From Amycolatopsis lexingtonensis (GTDB lineage Bacteria; Actinomycetota; Actinomycetes; Mycobacteriales; Pseudonocardiaceae), in the NCBI RefSeq assembly GCF_014873755.1, contig NZ_JADBEG010000001.1, positions 6,856,501 through 6,920,500 of the forward strand: a stretch of DNA of 64,000 nt, written 5' to 3'. Of this stretch, positions 17,198-25,225 are shown in pieces. The notes under the pieces are model-generated. The model saw only the letters and a program-made list of their open reading frames with translations. It was not told where the DNA came from and did no database searches. The position numbers and the translations under genes were made by a program. Positions within the stretch are counted from its first letter, which is position 1; every line of letters starts with the position of its first letter.

Positions 17198-17947
17198 ATG
17201 AAGATGCGACCAGCGCTGGAACTGGTCAGCGGGTTCACCGCCGACCAGTGGGGCATGGTCACGTCTCGCCAGGCCGCCGTCGCCGGGGTGGACCGTTCCA
17301 CGCTGCACCGGCTGGAAACCGCCGGTTACCTCGACCGGGTCCGCCGCGGCGTCTACGCCGCCACCACCGCGACGGTCACCGCGGCCCGCGACGAGCAAGC
17401 CGCGTGGCTCGCCCTCAATCCCGGGGTCGCCGCCTGGGAGCGTCCACCGCTCGACCCCGGCGGAGGCGTGCTGTCCCACCAGTCCGCCGCTCGCCTGCAC
17501 GGCCTCGGCGAGCTCGTCGACGACCGGATCACCTTCACCACACCCCGGCGCCGCACCAGCCGTGACCCGGACCTGTGGTTCAAGACGGCCGAGCTCGCCG
17601 AAGAAGACGTCACCGCCGTCGACGGCCTGCCGGTCACCACCGCGGCGCGGACGATCTGCGATTTGCTCGACCAGCACATCGACGGCAGTCACATCGCCAC
17701 GATCATCCGCGAAGCCGTCCTGGCCAACCTCGTCCGGCTCGACGCACTGGCCGCACGGATCGGCTCCTACGCCCTGCGTTACGGCGTCCGCAGTCCCGGC
17801 GACGGGGAAGCACTGCTCGATCAGCTGCTCGCCGGGATCGGCACGAGCACGCTCGAACTGGCACACCGGCCCGCCCCGCCCCGCGCCGCCGCCAAATTGA
17901 TCGCGGCGATGGCGAAAGCCCCACCGACCGGTGACGTCCATGGCTGA
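17198..17947 (+). CDS. AbiEi-family type IV antitoxin
   Basis: A 249-residue protein with an N-terminal winged helix of the AbiEi antitoxin domain (MVTSRQAAVAGVDRSTLHRLETAGYLDRVRRGVYA) and an alpha/beta C-terminal domain containing LSHQSAARLHGLGEL and TTAARTICDLLDQ. In AbiE systems this protein represses the operon and counteracts a nucleotidyltransferase toxin without direct binding. ATG 17198 is the first in-frame Met before the winged helix; ATG 17187 hits a stop. Its last eight bases overlap the toxin gene start, the normal coupling, but that toxin gene is broken. Confidence 0.88.
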   Translation: MKMRPALELVSGFTADQWGMVTSRQAAVAGVDRSTLHRLETAGYLDRVRRGVYAATTATVTAARDEQAAWLALNPGVAAWERPPLDPGGGVLSHQSAARLHGLGELVDDRITFTTPRRRTSRDPDLWFKTAELAEEDVTAVDGLPVTTAARTICDLLDQHIDGSHIATIIREAVLANLVRLDALAARIGSYALRYGVRSPGDGEALLDQLLAGIGTSTLELAHRPAPPRAAAKLIAAMAKAPPTGDVHG

Positions 17948-18739
17948 ACCGAAGCGGCCGGCGAGCCCCCGGGCATACATCAGCTCGCAGAAGAGCCGGG
18001 CGGACAACGCGGCAAAGCTGACGGGCGGCACGGCGAGCGAGCTGCTGGACCTGCACTTCCACCGCAGGCTGATCGCGAGGGTCTTCGACGGCGACGACGC
18101 CGCGAATTGGGTGCTCAAAGGCGGGCAGGCGATGCTAGTGCGCTGGCCGGCCGCGCGGTACTCCACGGACGTCGACCTCTTGAGCACCGAAGACAGCACC
18201 GACGCCGCCGTCGAGGCGCTGAAGGCCGCCGCGGCAGACCCACGTCGACCGCCCGACCCGCAAGGTCAAGTTCATGGCGATGTTCGGCAACGCGCCGCTC
18301 AGCCGTCGCGTCAGCGTCGACGTCGTGTTGTCCGGGCACCTGCCCCACGGCGGACCCACGTCTTTCCGTTCGAGGACCACGTCGCCGAGAAAATCTGCGC
18401 GACGTAGAGCGTTACCGGTCAAGCGGCAACCCGTCGACGCGCTACAAAGACCTCGTCAATCTGATCCTCTTCGCCCTCAAGGTGTCCCTGCCCGGCGTCG
18501 AGGTCGCCCGCCGACGGGAGCGCGGCATGGTGCTCGAACTACCCGAGCGCTTCCGGTTGCCGGACGAGAAGACCTGGCCGAGCGGCTACGCGAAGATCGC
18601 CGAGAGAGTCGTCGAGCTGCCGGAACAGTTGCGGCACATGAAGGACGCCCGGGGCCTCGCCGACGACTTCCTCACGCCGCTGTTGCACCCCACCCCGCCG
18701 GCCGGTCGTTGGCACCCGGACCAGCGCGCCTGGCGCTGA
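17940..18739 (+). pseudogene. AbiEii-type nucleotidyltransferase toxin, frameshifted
   Basis: The start ATG overlaps the antitoxin stop. The first ~100 codons read well and include NWVLKGGQAMLVRWPAARYSTDVDLL, the GG...S/T-D-x-D nucleotidyltransferase motif. Near 18240 similarity moves to the +1 frame (FMAMFGNAPLSRRVSVDVVLSG). Near 18355 it returns to the first frame (HVFPFEDHVAEKICAT, then TAG at 18405). From about 18405 it continues in the third frame (VERYRSSGNPSTRYKDLVNL) to 18739. At least three shifts within ~170 bases leave no intact toxin. Sequencing error cannot be excluded, but three in one short stretch of otherwise clean sequence favours decay. Confidence 0.85.
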
Positions 18740-18741
18740 CC

Positions 18742-20163
18742 TCACCCCAGTGCGTCCGGCAGTTCCTCGATCAGCCGCCGAACCTCCGCCCCCAGCGCCC
18801 GATCCTCTTCCACCACCGGCACCACCGACCGCACCCACTCGTAAGCCTCACCCAGCCCCGCGACCCCGTCCGCCGCCAGCCACCTCGCCTGCGACGCCGT
18901 GACCAGCTCACAAGCCGTGATCGCATAAAGGTGCGAAGCCGCCGACCGCAGTTGCTCCCCCGCCGCCCACGCGAACGCCTGCACGTCCTCCTGCCCGGCC
19001 GACGTGTCCACCGAACCGAGCGTCGCCGGTGAAGCCAGCCGCCGCAGCGCGTGCAGTTCTCCCACCGCCCGCTTGTGCAGCGGGACCAGCCCCGCCTGCG
19101 GACCCGGATCCGTCGTCAGCTGCGGCGGGAGCCCGCTGAAGCGCTCGTCCAGCAGCCGGTGCTGGCGCTGCACCGAAACCTCGCCGAGGTGGACCAGCGC
19201 CGCCGTCACCGCGTCCATCCGCAGGCCCAGGTCCGCCGCGTGGTAACCCGTTCCCGGGATGAAGGAGCCGTCGACGAACGACGGGGAATCCCCCGGCATC
19301 GTCGCCCAGCGGCGGAACGCCGACTCCAGCTCGGCGTTGACGCGCGAAGCGTGGGCCAGCGCCCGCGGCGCGACCCGCACCGACAGCGGCGCCTGCACCA
19401 CCCCCGCGCGCACCGGACCGTCGCCCGCCAGCCCGCCCAGGGAAAGCAGCACGGACCGCAGGTGGTCGTCGCTGCCCGCCATGACCGGGGAGAACACCTC
19501 GCGCGGGGCGCCCAGGACGTCGATCGCCATCGCCTCGGTGAGCGTCTGCAGGCGGATGAGCTGCCGCGCGTCGGCCCAGCCGCGCTGCGCGTGCACCACC
19601 GCCAGCGGAGAACCCTGAAGCAGCGAAGCACCTTCCTTCGGCCCGAGCACGTACGGCGCAGCACCGCGCGAAGCGAGTGCCACCGCAGCCGGGACCTCGA
19701 CGCCGTCTTCGAGAACCGTGCCGATGCCGAGGAACGTCTGGAACGCGTGCGCCAGCGGGATGATCTCGCCCGAGCTGCCGAGCCCGGACCGCGGCACGGC
19801 GGGCGTGAACCCGTCGTTGAGCCGGTCCACGAGGAACTGCACCAGTTCCGCGCTGACGCCCGACCACGGTTGCAGGAAATCCCGCAGCCGCACCACGAGC
19901 AGCGCGCGCACGTCCGCGGGCGGCAGCCACGGCGGGCCGCCGACCGCCCGGCCGATCAGCAGGTTGCGCTGGTGCTCGGCCTGCTGCCGCGCGTCGAGCG
20001 CGACACCCGCCAGCCGGCCCATGCCGGTGGTGACGCCGTAGACCGGCGACCCCGTGCGGAGCGCCGTCAAAGCCTCTTCCCGGCGCCGCCGCAGCTCGCT
20101 GACCAGCGGTTTGTCCAGAACCAACCGTTCACCGTCGGCGAAACCGCTGTCCGTGATGATCAT
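18742..20163 (-). CDS. aromatic amino acid ammonia-lyase (HAL/PAL) family protein with altered active site
   Basis: A 473-residue member of the HAL/PAL/aminomutase family. YGVTTGMG near residue 42 keeps the catalytic-loop tyrosine. The MIO-forming triad, normally ASG, is SSG at 130-132 in RSGLGSSGEIIPLAH. The usual NGT is QGS near 182-184, and the QDxYSLR segment is QAPLSVR at 256-262, lacking its tyrosine. SVDTSAGQED keeps the C-terminal glutamate region. It may be an MIO enzyme with shifted chemistry, or a non-lyase descendant. ATG 20163 overlaps the stop of the ornithine cyclodeaminase-like gene by four bases. Normal HAL neighbours (urocanase, imidazolonepropionase) are absent, so histidine breakdown is unlikely. 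Confidence 0.85.
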   Translation of the reverse strand: MIITDSGFADGERLVLDKPLVSELRRRREEALTALRTGSPVYGVTTGMGRLAGVALDARQQAEHQRNLLIGRAVGGPPWLPPADVRALLVVRLRDFLQPWSGVSAELVQFLVDRLNDGFTPAVPRSGLGSSGEIIPLAHAFQTFLGIGTVLEDGVEVPAAVALASRGAAPYVLGPKEGASLLQGSPLAVVHAQRGWADARQLIRLQTLTEAMAIDVLGAPREVFSPVMAGSDDHLRSVLLSLGGLAGDGPVRAGVVQAPLSVRVAPRALAHASRVNAELESAFRRWATMPGDSPSFVDGSFIPGTGYHAADLGLRMDAVTAALVHLGEVSVQRQHRLLDERFSGLPPQLTTDPGPQAGLVPLHKRAVGELHALRRLASPATLGSVDTSAGQEDVQAFAWAAGEQLRSAASHLYAITACELVTASQARWLAADGVAGLGEAYEWVRSVVPVVEEDRALGAEVRRLIEELPDALG

Positions 20164-21167
20164 CGGTACGGCAGCATGGTGCCGACGCCGGAAGCCTCGG
20201 CACGGGTGAGGATCAGGTCCGCCACCGCGACGTCCGTTGTGGACAGTCCGCGGTGCCAGAACAGGATCCGCTCGGCGTCGTGCTCGCGGCCCGGCTTCTT
20301 CCCGGCCACGACGTCGCCGATCTCGGCGTGGACCCCGTCCGCGGTGAGGAGGCCGGCGTTGAGCTGCGGGCGCAGGGCGCCGAACCGCGGGTTGCCGGAC
20401 TGCGATTCGCGCCAGTCGTCGACGACGACCTTGTCGATGTCGTCGAGCAGCGTGAGCTCCAGTGCGCTGATCGTGCCGTAGGGCACCAGGAAGGTGCCCG
20501 GCCGGAGGAACTCGCGGCGCACCAGCGCTTCGGGCTCGACCAGCCGGGAGGCCTCGACCTGGATGTCCGCGCCGTCCAGGGTCTCCTCGGCCGTGGCGCA
20601 GACGCGGACGTCCTTGCCGAGCCGTTCCGACAGCCGGCGGCCGAAGTCCTCACGGGACTCCGGGCGCTTGCTGGTCACGCGGATCTCTGCGAAGTCGAAC
20701 AACGAGTCGAGGAGGACGACGTTCCACCAGGCGGTACCGCGGGCGCCGATGTGCCCGAGCACCCGGGAATCCGGGCGCGCCAGGTACTTCGCGCCGACGG
20801 CGGTCATCGCACCAGTGCGGGCCTCGGTGATCATCGTGCCGTCGACGATGGCCCGCGGCATGCCCGTGTCCGGGTCCAGCAGCAGGATCAACGCCATTTC
20901 GGAAGGGAGGCCCCGTTCGAAGTTCCCCACGAAGTCACCGACGACCTTGACGCCGCTGACCTGCTTCGACGACAGGTGGCCGCGGAGGATGTTGAAGTGG
21001 CCCTTGCCGCCGTTGTCCGGCACGAGGTGCGTGCGCGGCTCGAAGACGACCTGGCCGCGGCCGTGGTCGGCGAGCACGTCCTCGACCGCGCCGACGATGT
21101 CCGCGTCCGTGATGCCGAGCGAGTCGATGTCGGCACCGGTCAGGTACCGGAGCCAGACGGACGTCAC
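20160..21167 (-). CDS. ornithine cyclodeaminase / mu-crystallin family protein
   Basis: A 335-residue protein. Members use NAD(P) to cyclise ornithine to proline, oxidise or reduce imino acids, or form substituted amino acids. Family segments include EPRTHLVPDNGGKGHFNILRGHLS, GVKVVGDFVGNFERGLPSEMALILLLDPDTGMPRAIVDGTMITEARTGAMTAVGAKYLAR and a Rossmann loop GHIGARGTAWWN, which departs from the usual GTGxQA by replacing the Gln region. GTG 21167 overlaps the YbaK stop by four bases and ATG of the lyase-like gene overlaps its own stop, so the three genes form a coupled operon. The substrate cannot be assigned. Confidence 0.88.
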   Translation of the reverse strand: MTSVWLRYLTGADIDSLGITDADIVGAVEDVLADHGRGQVVFEPRTHLVPDNGGKGHFNILRGHLSSKQVSGVKVVGDFVGNFERGLPSEMALILLLDPDTGMPRAIVDGTMITEARTGAMTAVGAKYLARPDSRVLGHIGARGTAWWNVVLLDSLFDFAEIRVTSKRPESREDFGRRLSERLGKDVRVCATAEETLDGADIQVEASRLVEPEALVRREFLRPGTFLVPYGTISALELTLLDDIDKVVVDDWRESQSGNPRFGALRPQLNAGLLTADGVHAEIGDVVAGKKPGREHDAERILFWHRGLSTTDVAVADLILTRAEASGVGTMLPYR

Positions 21168-21706
21168 TTGGCGAGGTCCTCGATGACCTCGGCCCCGGGC
21201 AGCGCGGCCAGCGCGGCGCCGGAGATCAGCAGCTTGCTGCCGCGGATCCCGCTGCCGATGACGAGCTCGGGCGCGTCCGCGACGCGCTGGTCGAGCAGGA
21301 TCGGCCATTCGGCGGGCAGGCCGACGGGCGTGATGCCGCCGTACTCCATCCCGGTCAGGGCGACGGCTTCGTCCATCGGCGCGAACGACGCCTTGCGGAC
21401 GTCCAGGCGGCGCTTGATCACGCCGTTGACGTCGGCGCGGGTCGTCGCGAGCACGAGCGCGGCCGCGAACCGGACTTCGCCCGCGCGCTTGCCGGCGACG
21501 ACGACGCAGTTCGCGGACGCCTCGAGCGGCGAGCCGTAGGCCTCGCAGAAGGCGGCGGTGTCGGCCAGTGCGGGGTCGATCTCCGTGACGCCGACGGCGT
21601 CCGGTTCGGCGAGCGCGGCCAGTGCCTTGGCCACGGGCTCGGCGAGCAGGTCGGTACGGGTGGGTGCGGGAACGACGGTGAGGCTCCCGGCGATCGTCCA
21701 GGTCAC
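21164..21706 (-). CDS. YbaK/ProX-type aminoacyl-tRNA deacylase
   Basis: A 180-residue member of the YbaK/EbsC fold, which hydrolyses wrongly charged tRNAs, for example Cys- or Ala-tRNA(Pro). Visible signs are SANCVVVAGKRAGEVRFAAALVLATTRADVNGVIKRRLDVRKASFAPMDEAVALTGMEYGGITPVGLP, with the conserved lysine and the GG.TPxG loop, and GIRGSKLLISG near the end. It is first of the YbaK / cyclodeaminase-like / lyase-like operon. A deacylase ahead of two amino-acid enzymes suggests protection against an amino-acid analogue made or used by them; that is inference. Confidence 0.87.
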   Translation of the reverse strand: MTWTIAGSLTVVPAPTRTDLLAEPVAKALAALAEPDAVGVTEIDPALADTAAFCEAYGSPLEASANCVVVAGKRAGEVRFAAALVLATTRADVNGVIKRRLDVRKASFAPMDEAVALTGMEYGGITPVGLPAEWPILLDQRVADAPELVIGSGIRGSKLLISGAALAALPGAEVIEDLAK

Positions 21707-21719
21707 CCCGCCACCCTAG

Positions 21720-22019
21720 CTACCAGCTCGAGCCACCGCGCTGGACCTCGATCAGCTTCGGGCGGACGTCCACGATGTAGACCAGGACGGCGGCCATCGC
21801 GGGCACCCAGAAGATCATGCCCGGGCCCATCACGTCGAACAGCGCCATGGCGAGCGTCGCCGCGCCCGTGATCAGCATCCAGATCGGCTTGGTCTTGCGG
21901 TCGGCCGCGGAGTAGGCGTCGGCGCGCTGGAGCAGCGCGTGCACGAAGGCGAAGAGGCCGACCAGCGCGCTGCCCCAGTGGACGACTTGGAGGATCCAGA
22001 TGGCGACTAGCACAGCCAC
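21720..22019 (-). CDS. DUF2516 small membrane protein
   Basis: A 99-residue membrane protein with three predicted helices (residues about 3-28, 45-62 and 65-85) separated by a basic loop [11 protein letters not shown], ending in [14 protein letters not shown]. It matches DUF2516, whose member Rv0476 follows hbhA in M. tuberculosis as it does here. Function is unknown. The gap to hbhA is 78 bases and to the YbaK gene 13 bases. Confidence 0.85.
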   Translation of the reverse strand: MAVLVAIWILQVVHWGSALVGLFAFVHALLQRADAYSAADRKTKPIWMLITGAATLAMALFDVMGPGMIFWVPAMAAVLVYIVDVRPKLIEVQRGGSSW

Positions 22020-22097
22020 AGCTTACGGCAAACCGCCCGAACGACCCCGGCCCCGCCACCGGTGGACCGGGGGCGGGGCCGGGTGTTCACGACGTCT

Positions 22098-22775
22098 TTA
22101 CTTGTCGGTCTTCGGCGCGGCCGGCTTCTTCGCGGCGGCGCTCGTGGTGGTGCGGCGGGCCGGGGCGGCCGTCTTCGGGGCCGTCTTGTTCGCGACCTTG
22201 CGGCTCGCGGAACGGGTCTCGTGGGCGACGTCGTCACCCAGCTCCTCGATGGCGTCGGCGGCCTCGCCGGCGACCTCGGTCACCTTGCGGGCGGTCTTCT
22301 CGCCCACCGAGCGGGTGCGCTTGGTGAAGGTGCCCAGCACGCCGTCGACGCGCTCGCGGACCTCGCTGGTGACGCCTTCGACCTGGCCCTGCGCGGTGGC
22401 CACGGCCTCCTCGAGCTGCTCGATGGCCTTCTTGACCTGCGGCTGCGCGGCGAACTTGTCCCACGCCTGCTCGCCCGACTCGGCCAGCTTGTTGTACAGC
22501 TTGAGCGCGGCCTCGGTGTACTCGTCGATGACCTTGCGCAGCTCGGCCGGGTCCAGCTTCTCGCGGAGGCTCTCGACGTCGGTCGGCAGCTCCTGCAGGT
22601 TCTTGCGGGCGGTCTCGCTGCCCTTGGTCACGTTCTCCTTGGCCTTCGCGACGGCGTCGGTGACGGCGTGCGTGGCCAGGTTGCCGGCGCCGAGCGCGGC
22701 GAGCAGCGGGGTGCGGACCTGGTCGAGGGCGGTGTTGACGGCCTTCTTGACGTCTTCGGTCTTGGGCGTGGTCAT
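22098..22775 (-). CDS. hbhA: heparin-binding hemagglutinin homologue HbhA
   Basis: A 225-residue, largely coiled-coil protein with a Lys/Ala/Pro-rich tail. The N-terminal DVKKAVNTALDQVRTPLLAALGAGNLA resembles mycobacterial HbhA, the middle is helical and charged, and the tail KKPAAPKTDK gives the glycosaminoglycan- or DNA-binding basic end. In mycobacteria it is a surface adhesin that also influences lipid inclusions and growth; in a soil actinomycete an intracellular or membrane role is more likely. ATG 22775 overlaps the stop of the XRE gene by four bases, so the pair is coupled. Confidence 0.9.
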   Translation of the reverse strand: MTTPKTEDVKKAVNTALDQVRTPLLAALGAGNLATHAVTDAVAKAKENVTKGSETARKNLQELPTDVESLREKLDPAELRKVIDEYTEAALKLYNKLAESGEQAWDKFAAQPQVKKAIEQLEEAVATAQGQVEGVTSEVRERVDGVLGTFTKRTRSVGEKTARKVTEVAGEAADAIEELGDDVAHETRSASRKVANKTAPKTAAPARRTTTSAAAKKPAAPKTDK

Positions 22776-23239
22776 GCTGACTCCTTGGTGTCTGCGGCTG
22801 GAGTGATGTCTGGGGTGTCTGTGGTGGGAGCGGACTCGGCGGCCGGCCGTGCCGCGGCGTTCTCCCGGCGGAAGGACTCGTAGACGTCGAGCAGGACCTG
22901 CTTCTGCCGTTCGGTCAGCTCGGCGTCGGCGCGAATCGCGTCGCCCACCGGACCACCCGTCGGCAGATCGAGGATCCCGGCCTGCACGTACAGCGCTTCC
23001 GCCGAAATGCGCAGGCCCTTGGCGATCTGCTGCAGGATCTCCGCGCTGGGTTTGCGGACCCCGCGCTCGATCTGGCTCAGGTACGGGTTGGACACGCCGG
23101 CGAGCTTCGACAGCTGGCGCAACGAAATCTTCGCGGTGTTGCGCTGCTGGCGGATGTACTCGCCGATGTCGGAAGCGATGTCCGCGACCTTCTCCATGGG
23201 ACTGCCGGATCCGGGCTGGGTCCCACTGGTTTCTGCCAT
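22772..23239 (-). CDS. XRE-family regulator upstream of hbhA (Rv0474-like)
   Basis: A 155-residue protein with an acidic N-terminal stretch, a helix-turn-helix in IGEYIRQQRNTAKISLRQLSKLAGVSNPYLSQIERGVRKPSAEILQQIAKGLRISAEALYVQAG, and a Pro/Thr-rich acidic tail after ELTERQKQVLLDVYESFRREN. ATG 23239 is fixed by AGGAGGTGA four bases upstream. Gene order matches Rv0474-Rv0475-Rv0476. An inverted repeat TTGCAAGCA/TGCTTGCAA at 23289-23309 lies about 50 bases upstream and is a candidate operator. Confidence 0.92.
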   Translation of the reverse strand: MAETSGTQPGSGSPMEKVADIASDIGEYIRQQRNTAKISLRQLSKLAGVSNPYLSQIERGVRKPSAEILQQIAKGLRISAEALYVQAGILDLPTGGPVGDAIRADAELTERQKQVLLDVYESFRRENAAARPAAESAPTTDTPDITPAADTKESA

Positions 23240-23276
23240 CCGGTCACCTCCTCGCGACACCTTCGACGGTACGCCC

Positions 23277-23309
23277 GAGTGCTAGCTATTGCAAGCACTC
23301 TGCTTGCAA
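23277..23309. promoter_or_regulatory. inverted repeats between the hbhA operon and the PCMT-like gene
   Basis: TTGCAAGCA (23289-23297) and TGCTTGCAA (23301-23309) form a perfect 9-base inverted repeat with a 3-base spacer. An overlapping one, GAGTGCT (23277-23283) and AGCACTC (23294-23300), has a 10-base spacer. Two nested symmetries in a 105-base divergent promoter region suggest one or two regulator sites, probably for the XRE protein. Confidence 0.6.
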
Positions 23310-23344
23310 CCATCGGGTGTGACGTGCACCGCTACCGTGGTCCC

Positions 23345-24493
23345 ATGACGCGCTCGGCCCGGCTGCGGCGGCGCCTCGTCGAGCACCTGCTCGACGAGGA
23401 CGTCCTGCACGCCCCGGAGTGGGTCGCCGCCTTCCGCGCGGTGCCCCGCCACGTCTTCCTGCCCCGGTTCTTCGCACCCGCGGGCGGCCTGTGGGCGGCG
23501 GTCGACCACACCGACCCAGGCTGGCTGGAGACCGTCTACTCGCGCGACGTGCTGGTCACGCAGCTGGACGACGACCCGGACCACTGGGCCCGTGCCCGCC
23601 GCGACGGCCCGGTGGCCGGCACGCCGACGAGCTCGTCGAGCATGCCCTCGATCATGGCGATCATGTTGGAGGAGCTGCGGGTGCGGGACGGCGACCGCGT
23701 GCTCGAGATCGGCACCGGCACCGGCTACAACGCGGCGCTGCTGAGCCACCGCTGCGGCGCCGGCCAGGTGTCCACAGTGGACATCGACCCGGTGATCGTC
23801 GAGGAAGCGCGCCGCCACCTGGCCGCGGCGGGCTACCACCCGGCGTGCGCGGTGGGCGACGGCGCGCTCGGCTTCCCGGCCGGCGTGCTCTTCGACCGCG
23901 TGCTGTGCACGGCGTCGGTGTCCTCGATCCCGCTCCCGTGGCTGGCGCAGACGAAACCGGGCGGCCTGGTCGTGACGACGCTGAACCGCCCGATCGGCGC
24001 CGGGCTGATCCGGCTCGTGGCGGGAGAGGACGGCACGGCCCGTGGCCGCGTCCTGGCGCGAGACGGCCGGTTCATGCCGCTGCGCGCGCACCGGCTGCCC
24101 CACGCCGATCCGCTCCCGATGCCGTCGCGCGACGACTGGGAGCAGACGCGCCTGCCGATGTCGGCGGTCCTGCAGCCCCGCCGGCAGTTCGAGTTCTTCG
24201 CCGGCCTCGCGCTCCCGGGCGTCCGGCCGGTTCGCGACGGCGGCGACGAGGAAGCCCCGAGCGTGGCGTTGGTCCACCCGGACGGCTCGTGGGTCCGCCA
24301 CCGCAAGCGCGCCGGCGCGGACGAGGTCGCCCAGGGCGGCCCGCGCGCGCTGTGGGAACTCGCCGAGGCGGCCTACGTCGACTGGTGCGAGCTCGACAAG
24401 CCCGACCGCGAACGCTTCGGCGTGACGGTGACCGAGGCACGCCAGGAGTTCTGGCTCGACGAACCCGGCGGCCGCACCTGGCCACTCGGCTGA
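23345..24493 (+). CDS. protein-L-isoaspartate O-methyltransferase-like protein
   Basis: A 382-residue protein. The N-terminal half matches the PCMT fold: FRAVPRHVFLPRFF, SSSSMPSIMAIMLEELRVRDGDRVLEIGTGTGYNAALLSHRCG (motif I), VSTVDIDPVIVEEARRHL and DRVLCTASVSSIPLPWLAQTKPGGLVV. The second half, about 150 residues, is an added domain. Long PCMT homologues of this kind occur in actinobacterial RiPP systems, including ATP-grasp graspetide clusters, but no precursor or ATP-grasp gene is present here. It may repair isoaspartate or modify another carboxylate. It is divergent from the hbhA operon. Confidence 0.85.
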   Translation: MTRSARLRRRLVEHLLDEDVLHAPEWVAAFRAVPRHVFLPRFFAPAGGLWAAVDHTDPGWLETVYSRDVLVTQLDDDPDHWARARRDGPVAGTPTSSSSMPSIMAIMLEELRVRDGDRVLEIGTGTGYNAALLSHRCGAGQVSTVDIDPVIVEEARRHLAAAGYHPACAVGDGALGFPAGVLFDRVLCTASVSSIPLPWLAQTKPGGLVVTTLNRPIGAGLIRLVAGEDGTARGRVLARDGRFMPLRAHRLPHADPLPMPSRDDWEQTRLPMSAVLQPRRQFEFFAGLALPGVRPVRDGGDEEAPSVALVHPDGSWVRHRKRAGADEVAQGGPRALWELAEAAYVDWCELDKPDRERFGVTVTEARQEFWLDEPGGRTWPLG

Positions 24494-24612
24494 CACGCCC
24501 CCACCCGTCCCGGGGGGCTGCCCAAGCCCAGTCTACCGGTCCCCACCTGCGAAAACCGGCCGCTCGGCGATCTGTGGACAACTGCCGCCCTGTGGATGGC
24601 CGGCTTGACAAA

Positions 24613-25224
24613 TCACGGCAACCGGGCCCGGATCCACTTCTCCACGTGGTCGGCCGCCGCCTCCGCAGAGACCTCCGTCGTGTCGAGGAGCTCCGCCCCC
24701 AGCTCCTCCGCCGACTCCTGGAGCCAGGCGGTGAACTCCAGCATCTCCTCGATCCGCGGCTCGTCCCACTCCCGCCACGCCGGGCGCGCCCGCAGCCGGG
24801 CCCGCAGCGACGAAGGCGACCCGACCAACGCCAGGTAGTGGATGTCGCTGAAGAACGCGCGCTCCGGCAACGGCTCGAACTCCGGGGGCGCGACGGTGCC
24901 GCAGAGCACGACCGGGCGGCCGTTCTGGTGCAGCATCGCCGCCATCCGGAGCCAGGCCGCGCGGAACGCCGGGACGTCGTCACGCAGAGCTCCCGTCCAG
25001 AGGACGTCCTGCTCCAGCACGACGACGTCGCCGGCGAACCGGGACGCCAGCAGCGGCCCGAGCGTCGACTTGCCCGCGCCGCTCGGGCCGGTCAGCGCGA
25101 ACAGCGGCAGTTTCCGGAACGGCCACGTGTGCCCGCAGCGCGCGCACTCCAGCGTCGTGCCGGAGACGACCGGGCGCTCGGCCCGGTCGCCGCACGCCGG
25201 GCAGATCCGCAGGTCGAGCCCCAC
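24613..25224 (-). CDS. zinc-ribbon plus P-loop nucleotide kinase-like protein
   Basis: A 203-residue protein. It begins with a four-cysteine zinc ribbon, CPACGD...CARCGHTWPF, followed by a strand and Walker A loop FALTGPSGAGKST near residue 40. Later VVLCGTVAPPEFEPL and FSDIHYLALVGSP resemble the core of small-molecule kinases. A WxEWDEPRIEEMLEF helix lies near the end. The substrate is unknown. GTG 25224 is two bases beyond the stop of the zf-TFIIB gene, so the genes are read together. An upstream extension in the same frame is the shadow of that neighbour. Confidence 0.75.
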   Translation of the reverse strand: MGLDLRICPACGDRAERPVVSGTTLECARCGHTWPFRKLPLFALTGPSGAGKSTLGPLLASRFAGDVVVLEQDVLWTGALRDDVPAFRAAWLRMAAMLHQNGRPVVLCGTVAPPEFEPLPERAFFSDIHYLALVGSPSSLRARLRARPAWREWDEPRIEEMLEFTAWLQESAEELGAELLDTTEVSAEAAADHVEKWIRARLP

Positions 25225-25225
25225 C

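Noticed and set aside
23277..23300. CIRCE-type HrcA site (GAGTGCT ... AGCACTC)
   Set aside because: The half-sites are in the reverse order to CIRCE (AGCACTC first) and the spacer is 10; no heat-shock gene is near.
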